A stretch of 64,000 nucleotides of DNA, from positions 1-64,000 of the forward strand of contig CAJXVS010000005.1 in assembly GCA_913061265.1 (NCBI GenBank). The letters are read 5' to 3'. The stretch is from an uncultured Halobacteriovorax sp. GTDB lineage: Bacteria > Bdellovibrionota > Bacteriovoracia > Bacteriovoracales > Bacteriovoracaceae. Below are positions 52,343-60,131 of this stretch, piece by piece. Position numbers and translations under genes: made by a program. The notes under the pieces were generated by a model. The model ran no database searches. It was not told where the DNA came from and was given only the letters and a program-made list of their open reading frames with translations. Within the stretch, counting starts at the first letter, position 1. Each line of letters starts with the position of its first letter.

Positions 52343-53539
52343 ATTATTAAATCCTTAGTCATTGCCATTATTTTTTTAACTCAAGCAGCTTTCAGCGAAG
52401 AGCTTTCTAAGGAACAAGTTTCAAGGCTTGTTGGAAAGATGGAAAGAACTAAAGACGAGATTAAGGCGATCAATAAAGACAAAGCCCCATGTCCTATTCC
52501 TAAAGCGATCATCGTTGAGGAAGTAAAACTTACTGAGCTTACTAAGCCTCGCTCTGTTTCAAGCTTTACTGATACCTGTCTAAAGAGTTTAAAAAAGATT
52601 TCACCAAAAAACTTTAAAGAATCAATCTCTCTCGCTGTTCAACTAAATGCAGAACCAGGAGAAAACGCCCTTAGCAGTCATATATCAAAGACCTATAATA
52701 GTGAGAAGTGGACTTCAGACGTGGGTCTTTATTCTCATCCTATGTGTGAGTCGCTTGATGAAAAATTAACCGTTAGAGATAGTAGTGATAAAAAAGCTAG
52801 GGCCAAAAGAGTTAAGGGCCCTATGAGTTCTATCCCAAAACATTTTAATAAAGTTAGAAGCTTATATCTTAGTGCAGTGGCGAAGAAGGATAAAAGTAAT
52901 GCCGCTAAATATAAGGCACTTCTTGATCAATTCTACACCACACTAATGGGTGTACTTGCCAATCACGAGTCGCTTTCAACAGCAGATAATAAATCTTCAA
53001 AAGGTCATGCCAGTAGTTTTGGTTCTAAATATGGTGTATCAAAATTTAAAAAACCTCCAGGCGTTAAGCTGTATTATGATAAGGCCCAAACGAAGGAAGA
53101 CTCAAAAAGAAATGTAGGCCTTTATCAACTTCCTATGAGCGGAAACGTTGCTGCCTGTGTGAAGGCCTGGAATGACAGAGTCGGGAGTAAGAGTAAGTCC
53201 TGTAAGATAACTAAAAGCTCTAAAAAAGATATGTTCCTCTTAAACTCTGCTTCTGATCAGTTGTTTAACGCCTTTTGCGGTGCCAATAAGCTCGTTCAAT
53301 CCTTTGGGGTTCAAGTTAATACTAATAAGTTTGAAGTCTATAGTGGAAAGGCCAGACGAACTCATAAAGACAATTTAGATCCTAAGACTAAGAAGCTAAA
53401 AGACGGTAGCAAGAGATGCGTAAGTTTATTCACGCATACAAGTAATACTTATAATCATTTTGGAACACTTGGTTTTACGACTAAGAACAATACAGTGGAT
53501 GTAGTTAAAGATGTTCAATCAATAGAAGGAATTAAATAG
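52343..53539 (+). CDS. Exported protein with lysozyme-like features, probable ATT start
   Basis: The first standard start is ATG at 52439, but the frame is open upstream to a TGA near 52318. The 32 extra codons encode a textbook signal peptide (IIKSLVIAIIFLTQAAFS, then EEL). Without them the protein has no export signal. The only start-like codons are tandem ATT at 52343 and 52346, with AGGA/GGAG just upstream, so I propose AUU initiation (about 398 residues). In the body, VLANHESLS followed about 60 residues later by NVGLYQL and ending in VAACVKAWN recalls the Glu...GLFQ arrangement of soluble lytic transglycosylases, with GVKLYYDKAQ between. The enzymatic role is a hypothesis only. The next gene's GTG overlaps this stop. 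Confidence 0.65.
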   Translation: MIKSLVIAIIFLTQAAFSEELSKEQVSRLVGKMERTKDEIKAINKDKAPCPIPKAIIVEEVKLTELTKPRSVSSFTDTCLKSLKKISPKNFKESISLAVQLNAEPGENALSSHISKTYNSEKWTSDVGLYSHPMCESLDEKLTVRDSSDKKARAKRVKGPMSSIPKHFNKVRSLYLSAVAKKDKSNAAKYKALLDQFYTTLMGVLANHESLSTADNKSSKGHASSFGSKYGVSKFKKPPGVKLYYDKAQTKEDSKRNVGLYQLPMSGNVAACVKAWNDRVGSKSKSCKITKSSKKDMFLLNSASDQLFNAFCGANKLVQSFGVQVNTNKFEVYSGKARRTHKDNLDPKTKKLKDGSKRCVSLFTHTSNTYNHFGTLGFTTKNNTVDVVKDVQSIEGIK

Positions 53540-54717
53540 TGAAGAAAATGTTATTTATAAGTCTGCTTCTAAGTACGGCCCTTTACTCAAGTGAAGGGGA
53601 TTGTCCTTGGAATGATATCTTAACCAAGATTCAACACGAAGATCTCATCACTCAAGAGAAGATCTGTGAGAGTCTGCCGAAAATTAAAACAAAAAAAGAT
53701 ATGAAAGAGGTTTTAGAATTCTTTTTTGATCAGGCAAACCTGAATGATGACCCCGATAGGCATAAAGCAACGAAGAAGCTAAATGCTTGTAAGCCTTCAA
53801 AAAATTCTAAAGCCTTAGTTATAGCCTTTGAAGGAACTGGAGCTTATGAGCCGTTGGTTCCTGCTACCATGGCCAGGTTTAATAAGTGCTTTGGAGGAAA
53901 GGTCGATAAAAAAATTCTTAGTAATGTTTATTCAGATACTAGAGAAGTATTTAAAGCAAAAAAAGGGCGGGACTCAAAATGGTCGGGACTCCAATCAGGA
54001 GTTATGTCTGAGATGATGTCTATGGATGGGGGGAAGAACGTCGATTGGTTTAGTTTCCCTTCAGAAGAAGTAGAGCAATTGGCGGGACTTGAAAAACTAA
54101 AAGACACTTCACTTACCCAACTCGTTGATGATGTTAAGAACTCTGTTAATAGCAACCCAAAAGGTATTCAAAACGCAAGGCATTGCATTAAAAATTATAT
54201 TAAAGAAGCTAAGCTTTTAGGGGTAACTCCAAAGATTGTTCTTACTAGTCATAGCTCAGGGGGACGCAGCCTTGTTAAATTCGCCGAGCATATGAAAAAA
54301 GATGTTGGTGTAGATGTTGACCTGGCCTTCTCTATAGACCCTGTTAAAGAGGCTCATCACGCCGTAGAAGAGGTGTTACCGCAGAAGCTAGGTGAACCCC
54401 TACGCTATGCCAGATGGAAGATTATGGGGGGAAAAGGCGAGAATTACCCTTACTCAGCCGTTTGGTCTGGCGGTCAACCTTCTAGTTTGTATAAAGCTAC
54501 AAATGTAAAAGATCATATTAACTTCTATCAAAAAGAAGACCGCGAAGGTCTTAAGATAGGAGGAGATGCCTTACGCTTTGGTATTCATGGCTCTCCTATA
54601 GCAGGGGCAGATAATCATTTTATAAAAGGTGTCGGTATGAGCGGCCATGGTGAGATTACCTACGAGAGCTCTGTAGTGAATAAATTTAACGAAAAAATGA
54701 AAGACTTTCTCAAATAA
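53539..54717 (+). CDS. Exported alpha/beta-hydrolase-like protein
   Basis: 392 residues from GTG at 53539, which overlaps the preceding TAG; an ATG three codons later (53548) is also possible. Signal peptide MLFISLLLSTALYSS. KALVIAFEGTGAY resembles the oxyanion strand of lipases, and IVLTSHSSGGRSLVKFA resembles a nucleophile elbow (a variant of GxSxG). AFSIDP and a late His (HFIKG or SGHGEI) could complete a triad. The substrate is unknown. It is translationally coupled to the 52343 gene, so both are probably exported together. Confidence 0.7.
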   Translation: MKKMLFISLLLSTALYSSEGDCPWNDILTKIQHEDLITQEKICESLPKIKTKKDMKEVLEFFFDQANLNDDPDRHKATKKLNACKPSKNSKALVIAFEGTGAYEPLVPATMARFNKCFGGKVDKKILSNVYSDTREVFKAKKGRDSKWSGLQSGVMSEMMSMDGGKNVDWFSFPSEEVEQLAGLEKLKDTSLTQLVDDVKNSVNSNPKGIQNARHCIKNYIKEAKLLGVTPKIVLTSHSSGGRSLVKFAEHMKKDVGVDVDLAFSIDPVKEAHHAVEEVLPQKLGEPLRYARWKIMGGKGENYPYSAVWSGGQPSSLYKATNVKDHINFYQKEDREGLKIGGDALRFGIHGSPIAGADNHFIKGVGMSGHGEITYESSVVNKFNEKMKDFLK

Positions 54718-54721
54718 AAAA

Positions 54722-54744
54722 GGCTCCCATCGGGAGCCCTCTTT
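54722..54744 (+). terminator. Intrinsic terminator
   Basis: GGCTCCC-atc-GGGAGCC followed by CTCTTTT, 4 bp after the 54717 stop. Confidence 0.9.
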
Positions 54745-54766
54745 TAATCGGATATTTAATTTAAAC

Positions 54767-55639
54767 TTACTTAACTTTGTACCAGCATAGTGGACGAAGA
54801 CCGTCTACATCACCAGCAGTTCTACTACATACGTTCTTAGTATGAGAAGTTCCGTCAACGTCAGCGTAAGCATCTCTATCACAAAGAGCTCCAGCAAAAT
54901 AAGTATCTAGACGACACTGAGGTGCTGGGTGATTGTGGTTAGTTGCAGTAACTTTCTTAGGATCTGGAGTATCAAACTTCAGTTCTGTTTCAAGGTTACG
55001 TAGAGCTCTGAAAAGGTTACCAAGGCTAAGTCCGGCCATTGCACCTCTGTAACACATTGCTACTTCATTAGCGTCTGAGAAGTTAGCATCACATTTTGAT
55101 TTTGCTAGCTCTGGAAGATTAAGGTTACCAGCGATAGTGATGTTGTCTTCGTCTTCCATGTATTTTCTCATACACTTCATGTTACCCCACCAGTCAGACT
55201 GACCTTCGTTTGAGGCCCAAGTAGTTCCAAACCATGATTTCTTTCTTGGTTGTCCACCTAGGTGATGTCCTAGCTCATGACAAGCTACTAATGCCATTGC
55301 ATCAGAAGTAATTGTCTCATGACGGGCTAAACCACCAAACATTGAAACTTTCCAAACGTTTCCAGTTTGTTGAGCGTAAGCGTTGACTGTACCGTCTTCC
55401 CACTTACGAATTAATTCTAGTGTTTTACCTTTAGCGGCAATAACAGGCTTATAGATCTTTTCGATTTTATCCATAATTTTAGTGAATTCTTTTTCGTCAA
55501 TAGTGCTTACCGATTTAGCATCTGTTGAAATCCAAAGATTGTTTTCTTCTACAAAACCACTGTTTCCGTGCATGTCACAAGCAAATGCAGGGGCGGACAG
55601 TACAGTAGCAAGCGCGAGAGCTATTAGTCCTTTTCTCAT
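54767..55639 (-). CDS. Secreted HELGH zinc metalloprotease
   Basis: 290 residues with signal peptide MRKGLIALALATVLSAPAFA. The zinc motif HELGHHLGG (His121, Glu122, His125) is followed by SNEGQSDWWGN, whose Glu (about 143) is a likely third ligand as in gluzincins. At least eight Cys suggest several disulfides. The C-terminal part (CRLDTYFAGALCDRDAY, LRPLCWYKVK) looks like a conserved module with Cys pairs. GGAGGAG precedes the ATG. No closer family assignment is made. Confidence 0.82.
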   Translation of the reverse strand: MRKGLIALALATVLSAPAFACDMHGNSGFVEENNLWISTDAKSVSTIDEKEFTKIMDKIEKIYKPVIAAKGKTLELIRKWEDGTVNAYAQQTGNVWKVSMFGGLARHETITSDAMALVACHELGHHLGGQPRKKSWFGTTWASNEGQSDWWGNMKCMRKYMEDEDNITIAGNLNLPELAKSKCDANFSDANEVAMCYRGAMAGLSLGNLFRALRNLETELKFDTPDPKKVTATNHNHPAPQCRLDTYFAGALCDRDAYADVDGTSHTKNVCSRTAGDVDGLRPLCWYKVK

Positions 55640-55729
55640 GAGTTTCTCCTCCGTGATTGACGACTTGGGGTCGCCGTAATGGATTCATTCCATTTCAATT
55701 TTTATAAATTTTTCTTTAGTGGTGGCGTT

Positions 55730-55758
55730 TTGTCTAATTATTAGAACTTGGTTATATT
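55730..55758 (+). promoter_or_regulatory. Sigma-70-type promoter
   Basis: TTGTCT (55730-55735), a 17-bp spacer and TATATT (55753-55758), upstream of the 55849 gene. Transcription should start near 55765. Confidence 0.6.
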
Positions 55759-55848
55759 AGTTGTAAGAATTTATTAGCAACGTTAGTGTTCGGTCAAAAA
55801 ATTGACCAGAAAGTTAGGTTTTTATTACCTAATTTCGAGGAGTTTGCG

Positions 55849-56160
55849 GTGTATAAAATAGCTACCTTTGTTAATCTTGACGGTGTTGATAGGGTATTGA
55901 GTGAGATGTTTGAAAGCGGTGGAGGGAGGATTGGAAACTATGATTCTTGCTGTTTTATCAGTAAAGGAATAGGCCAGTTTAGACCCTTGAAAGGCTCAAA
56001 CCCCGCCTTAGGCGAGCATGGGGTCCTTACGAAAGTAGAGGAGGCCCGAATTGAAATGGTGGTTGAAGATAAGTACATTAAAGAAGTGATTGCAGCTTTG
56101 AAAAGGGCCCATCCTTACGAAACCCCGGCCTATGAAGTTTTCCGTTTAGAGGATCTATGA
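55849..56160 (+). CDS. NIF3/YqfO-like small protein
   Basis: 103 residues from GTG at 55849, chosen for GAGGAG 5 bp upstream and because VYKIATFV is the conserved start of this fold; a longer frame from 55786 adds 21 unconserved residues. Marks: GGGRIGNYDSCCF, IGQFRPLKGSNPA, LGEHG, and C-terminal RAHPYETPAYEVF, as in the YqfO insert domain of NIF3 proteins and free-standing relatives (CutA/PII-like fold). Function unknown. It overlaps the next gene by 4 bp. Confidence 0.82.
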   Translation: MYKIATFVNLDGVDRVLSEMFESGGGRIGNYDSCCFISKGIGQFRPLKGSNPALGEHGVLTKVEEARIEMVVEDKYIKEVIAALKRAHPYETPAYEVFRLEDL

Positions 56161-56867
56161 TCAAAATTTTGCTTATCAATATTCTTTTATCTTCAACTTT
56201 ATTTGCCGAGGACAGAAGAGAGGACCGCTATAAAGAAGCTGAGAAGCAGCGCGCTTTATGGGAAATCGAGCAAGAGGAAGCGGTAAAAAGATGGCGTAAG
56301 GATATGCAAAAAGACCGACTTCTTATTCAGAAGTATTTCAAAGGTGATCTTTTTAAGCAGTTTGATAAAGAGATTGAAAAAGTATTAAAGAGTTCTGACC
56401 CTGGTAGTTTTCAAAACTTCTTTGATAAAAAGAATGTTGATAAACTCCTTAAGGGTAGCAAGGTTACCAATAACCTTGGTGAAGGGGACTTCCGCTGGAT
56501 AGAAACACCCCTTGAGAAGATTCTTATTTTGAAGATGACTCTAAAAGAAGATGCTCCGTTTGAAATTAAGATTGAGAACAATCATATCATCTTAAAAGGC
56601 GAGGTTACCCAAGAGCGAGAACAGAGAACAGGGACTGGCTCTCATTTTTATAAAAAGTCCCGAACCGTCATGAGAACTTTTTCTGTTCCAAGTGGTGTGG
56701 ACCAGACTCGAGTTGAATTTGAAAACAAAGCAGGCAAGATCCTTATCAAGCTGCCAAAAACCAAGGTCTCTGATATCTATAAACGAGACAAGTTCTTAAG
56801 GCCTAAAAAGAAGCTAGGCCCGAAGATCTCACCACTTCTTAAGTCTGATGGCGATATAACTATCTAA
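56157..56867 (+). CDS. Exported alpha-crystallin-domain (Hsp20-like) protein
   Basis: 236 residues with signal peptide MIKILLINILLSSTLFA. A charged helical region (about 20-110) leads to a domain at about 115-205 that reads like an alpha-crystallin fold: LEKILILKMTLKED, FEIKIENNHIILKGEV, TVMRTFSVPSGVDQTRVEF and GKILIKLPK. Small heat-shock proteins normally work in the cytoplasm; this one should reach the periplasm. Fold assignment is by pattern only. A periplasmic holdase role is inferred. Coupled to the NIF3-like gene by an ATGA overlap. Confidence 0.7.
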   Translation: MIKILLINILLSSTLFAEDRREDRYKEAEKQRALWEIEQEEAVKRWRKDMQKDRLLIQKYFKGDLFKQFDKEIEKVLKSSDPGSFQNFFDKKNVDKLLKGSKVTNNLGEGDFRWIETPLEKILILKMTLKEDAPFEIKIENNHIILKGEVTQEREQRTGTGSHFYKKSRTVMRTFSVPSGVDQTRVEFENKAGKILIKLPKTKVSDIYKRDKFLRPKKKLGPKISPLLKSDGDITI

Positions 56868-56897
56868 AATGACATATTCCTGAGCCTAATACACCGG

Positions 56898-56924
56898 TAA
56901 AGTTTTCCTCCGTAAGACCGATAA
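56898..56924 (+). promoter_or_regulatory. Sigma-28 (FliA) promoter
   Basis: TAAAGTTT (56898-56905), an 11-bp spacer and ACCGATAA (56917-56924) match the FliA consensus TAAAGTTT-N11-GCCGATAA at 15 of 16 positions. It lies 21 bp before the ATG at 56946, with GAGGAGGG in between. Confidence 0.88.
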
Positions 56925-56945
56925 GTTGAGTATCGAGGAGGGACC

Positions 56946-57398
56946 ATGAAGAGCGTGGTTTTATTAATATTAGGAACAGCATGGATACTTATCTTCAATA
57001 GAGCTATGGCCTTAGAAGATAGTTATTATGCTAAGAGCACGAAATTCACAGTCCCTGTCCGTGAAGTCTCCATCATTGCTACTGATGAAGGTTTCTATCC
57101 AAGAAGAATCTCAATCTTTAAAGGTGAGAAGCTAAAAATATTCCTAACCGGAAAAGATAAGAACCCTAGTTGCCTAACTATTCCTGATAAAGATCTTTTT
57201 ATGTCGGCGAATGTTGGAGAGATAACTGAAGGGAGTGCTTATTTTAAAAAAGCAGGTGTCTATAAGTTCTATTGCCCAACAGGGAAAATAGAAGGACGGA
57301 TTACTGTCTTAGAAAAACCTAATAAAGAAGAAAAAATAAAACGTAAGATTGCATCTGAACCTAAGAAAAATAGTGTTTGGATTCCTAGGGAGTATTAA
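56946..57398 (+). CDS. Exported cupredoxin-like protein with degraded copper site
   Basis: 150 residues with a signal peptide (VVLLILGTAWILIFNRAMA). The core (about 38-125) follows Cupredoxin_1: ATDEGFYPRRISIFKGEKL, LTIPDKDLFM, GSAYFKKAGVYKFYCPTG, then IEGRITVLE. The Cys of the copper loop is kept, but the usual His and Met after it are not (YCPTGKIEG), and the upstream His position reads SCLTIP, so normal type-1 copper binding is doubtful. It follows a sigma-28 promoter, and cpaF starts 4 bp after its stop. A role tied to motility or pili is inferred. Confidence 0.75.
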   Translation: MKSVVLLILGTAWILIFNRAMALEDSYYAKSTKFTVPVREVSIIATDEGFYPRRISIFKGEKLKIFLTGKDKNPSCLTIPDKDLFMSANVGEITEGSAYFKKAGVYKFYCPTGKIEGRITVLEKPNKEEKIKRKIASEPKKNSVWIPREY

Positions 57399-57401
57399 AG
57401 C

Positions 57402-58532
57402 GTGAGTGTATTTAATGATGCCATTGAAGGATTGCTTTCTCCGATAGGCGATCTTTTAGCAGATGAGTCTGTTACTGAAATCATGATCAATGGTCCTGAC
57501 GAAGTCTTTGTTGAACAAAAGGGACTCGTTTACAAAACACCAAATAAGTTCCCTAGTGAAGATGCTTTGATGTCTGCTATGCGGGCGATTGCTCAGAAAG
57601 TAGGGAGAGTTATCGATGAAGATAACCCACGCCTCGATGCCACACTTCCAGATGGTTCACGTGTTTGTGTTGTGATTCCACCGATGGCCCAAAATGGAAC
57701 GACAGTAGCAATTAGAAAGTTTTCAAAAGAAAAATTAGGAATAAAAGATTTAATTGAATTTGGATCTGTTTCCGCAATGGGAGCTCGTTTCTTAGATATC
57801 TGTATGTATCTTGGAAAGAATATCATTGTCTCTGGTGGTACTGGTTCAGGCAAGACGACGATGCTTAATGTTTTAGGGGGAAGAATACCTAAGACCCAGA
57901 GGTTAATTATTATTGAAGATTCAAAAGAACTTCAGGTTAAAGCAGAGCATGTCGTCCAGTTTTGTACGAGAAAAGCTGACCCTGCTAGAGGTATTACTCC
58001 GGTTGAGATAAGGGACTTAGTGATGTCGGCGATGAGGCTGCGTCCTGACCGCATCATTGTTGGAGAGGTAAGAGGGGATGAGGCCTTAGATCTTATTCAA
58101 GTTATGAATACAGGTCACGATGGTTCAATGGGAACTGTTCATGCCAATAATCCATTAGATGCCTGTACTAGGCTTGAGACTTTATGCCTTATGGGTGAAA
58201 CTCAAATACCGCCAGACGCTATTAGAAAAATGATTGGCTCTGCTATGCAGGTCATCGTTCAATGCAGCCGTTATCACGATGGCGGCAGAAGAACTTCACA
58301 TATAAGTGAAATCCTAGGATTAGATTCTCATGGCAACTATATTGTAAAAGATATTTTTCGATGGGTTCAAACGGGAAAAGACCCTGAAACGGGTAGGTAT
58401 ATAGGAGAGATGGTTCCTTGTAATTATGTGCCTAGCTTCTTTGAGGATATTGTTGTGAACAAGCTTCCCTTTCCGAAGAGTAATTTTATCTCCCCGGATT
58501 GGGTAAAAGAATTAAAAAAGAAAGCTGCTTAA
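57402..58532 (+). CDS. cpaF: CpaF/TadA-family secretion ATPase
   Basis: 376 residues from GTG at 57402. N-terminal domain VTEIMINGPDEVFVEQKG; Walker A GGTGSGKTTML (about 145-155); RPDRIIVGEVRGDEALDLI (Walker B region), MNTGHDGSMGTVHANN (His box) and C-terminal MQVIVQCSRYHDGGRR. This is the hexameric ATPase type that powers Flp/Tad type IVb pili. No other tad gene is adjacent, so it either serves a system elsewhere or has a different role. Its only visible promoter is the sigma-28 site ahead of the cupredoxin gene. Confidence 0.92.
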   Translation: MSVFNDAIEGLLSPIGDLLADESVTEIMINGPDEVFVEQKGLVYKTPNKFPSEDALMSAMRAIAQKVGRVIDEDNPRLDATLPDGSRVCVVIPPMAQNGTTVAIRKFSKEKLGIKDLIEFGSVSAMGARFLDICMYLGKNIIVSGGTGSGKTTMLNVLGGRIPKTQRLIIIEDSKELQVKAEHVVQFCTRKADPARGITPVEIRDLVMSAMRLRPDRIIVGEVRGDEALDLIQVMNTGHDGSMGTVHANNPLDACTRLETLCLMGETQIPPDAIRKMIGSAMQVIVQCSRYHDGGRRTSHISEILGLDSHGNYIVKDIFRWVQTGKDPETGRYIGEMVPCNYVPSFFEDIVVNKLPFPKSNFISPDWVKELKKKAA

Positions 58533-60067
58533 CGGGCCATTAGCCAATCATAGGCCATACCACCAAAACCGCTTAGCTCTGAATCACCATCGACATTGAC
58601 GGAAAACATTCCTTCAACATCTTGTCTTAAAGTTCTATCTCTAAACTTCTTATTTAATTTCTTAAACTCTTTCATCTTAATATATTCTTGAATCTTTTTA
58701 TAAGTATCGAAGTCAGTAAAGCTCTTTAAGCTAACTGATACTTCAGTTTCAGCATTAAAGGCGATCTTCTTAGCATCGAATTCTAGTACCCATGCGCCTA
58801 GAGCAAGAACTCTTTTTGTGTAACCTTGATAGTCTGAACCAAGTTGATTTTGAAACTCTTCTTTTAAGTGAAATGACACGGCGTCTTCAAAGAGAAGTTT
58901 CTTTACGTCGTCTCTTGTAAAAGCTTCTTTTGAAGAAAGAGTGCTTAATACATTTGTAAATGAAGATCTTAGAACAGTTGAGAGATTAGCTTGAAGATTA
59001 GTTCTATCGGCTTTTAGCTCAAGTTGAGCTGCAGCTAAAGTATAGAGTCTAGACTTCATTGCATCTTTATACTTACCAGTGTTCATGAATAAGGCCATAG
59101 CCGTTTTACTCTTAGCATGCAGTTGCTCAGCATCATTGTATTTTAAGGCAAGTTTAGTTGCGAAAGCTTCGTATCCAAGAATCTTTTTAATCTTTACTTC
59201 ACTAAGACTTGGTCTGATTCCATCAATAGCCTTTTGGTGAGCTGCTTCAAACTTAGATTCGCTATCTTCAAGGATTCTTGAAAGAGGGGCCGTGTTTATG
59301 CTTAGGTAATTGATGTCTTTAATAAGAAGCTTTAACTCAGGATTTTTAGCTAGGAACTGTGAAACTTCAGTTTGAGTCATCATCTTTCCATTGAGATTAG
59401 TTTCAATGGTTTTCTTTCCAGACTTATAAAAATCATTTGCCTCGAAAGGACGAATATAGATCTCTGTTAGGTGACCCATTGAAGCGATGGCCTCATATTT
59501 TTTAGCTTCAGAGGCTCTTAACTGATGCTTGAGTCTGAATTTTTGATCGTAGTACCAACGAAAGTAAACGTCTGTATTTGATTCACCCTCTTTATGAGGA
59601 AAGTTACTTTTAATTAAGTATTCTCCGAATTGATCTCTTGATTTTACAATCCCGAGTCTCTTATCTAGTAATGGCTTTAAAACTTCACTTTCAAGAGCTT
59701 CAATTTGTTTATAGTAGTCATTACTTGAAATTCGAAATGCCTTCCATTCACGGATATTCTTACCAGAAGTAGCGTGGTGCTCTAAAACTTTGTTGAACAT
59801 AAGGGCCTTAAGAGCAGACTCAAAAGACTTCTTTGTTGTTCTATGAACAAGGTTCTTATAAGTGCTATAGTCCTTACCCGCTTTTTCAAAAAGTTCAGAT
59901 CTTTGGGCGTCATCTAAGATAGCGCGCTCCATATACTGATAGACATCATAGTTAGTGTAGATCTTGTTCATGACCTTACCAGCTATCCAAAACCTTTGGA
60001 TTTCATTGGCAGAGGCTATAGAGCCTAGGAGAACAAAGATGATAATTGTTGAGATTAAGTTTTTCAT
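58529..60067 (-). CDS. Exported helical protein of unknown function
   Basis: 512 residues with signal peptide MKNLISTIIIFVLLGSIASA. The start of the mature part (WIAGKVMNKIYTNYDVYQYM) recalls the SurA/PpiD-type chaperone opening (VxNxxIT..DV), but no parvulin domain follows. The rest is Lys/Glu/Leu-rich and mainly helical with no Cys. The stop overlaps that of convergent cpaF by 4 bp. A periplasmic chaperone-like role is speculative. Confidence 0.72.
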   Translation of the reverse strand: MKNLISTIIIFVLLGSIASANEIQRFWIAGKVMNKIYTNYDVYQYMERAILDDAQRSELFEKAGKDYSTYKNLVHRTTKKSFESALKALMFNKVLEHHATSGKNIREWKAFRISSNDYYKQIEALESEVLKPLLDKRLGIVKSRDQFGEYLIKSNFPHKEGESNTDVYFRWYYDQKFRLKHQLRASEAKKYEAIASMGHLTEIYIRPFEANDFYKSGKKTIETNLNGKMMTQTEVSQFLAKNPELKLLIKDINYLSINTAPLSRILEDSESKFEAAHQKAIDGIRPSLSEVKIKKILGYEAFATKLALKYNDAEQLHAKSKTAMALFMNTGKYKDAMKSRLYTLAAAQLELKADRTNLQANLSTVLRSSFTNVLSTLSSKEAFTRDDVKKLLFEDAVSFHLKEEFQNQLGSDYQGYTKRVLALGAWVLEFDAKKIAFNAETEVSVSLKSFTDFDTYKKIQEYIKMKEFKKLNKKFRDRTLRQDVEGMFSVNVDGDSELSGFGGMAYDWLMAR

Positions 60068-60091
60068 AAGTCGTTTTCTTCGTTTAGATTT

Positions 60092-60117
60092 AAAAGGCCC
60101 GATTGTCGTTACGGGCC
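60092..60117 (-). terminator. Intrinsic terminator of the 60132 gene
   Basis: Minus strand: GGCCCG, a 10-nt loop, CGGGCC, then TTTT (60117 down to 60092), 15 bp after the stop. Confidence 0.85.
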
Positions 60118-60131
60118 CTGATTATTATTGA

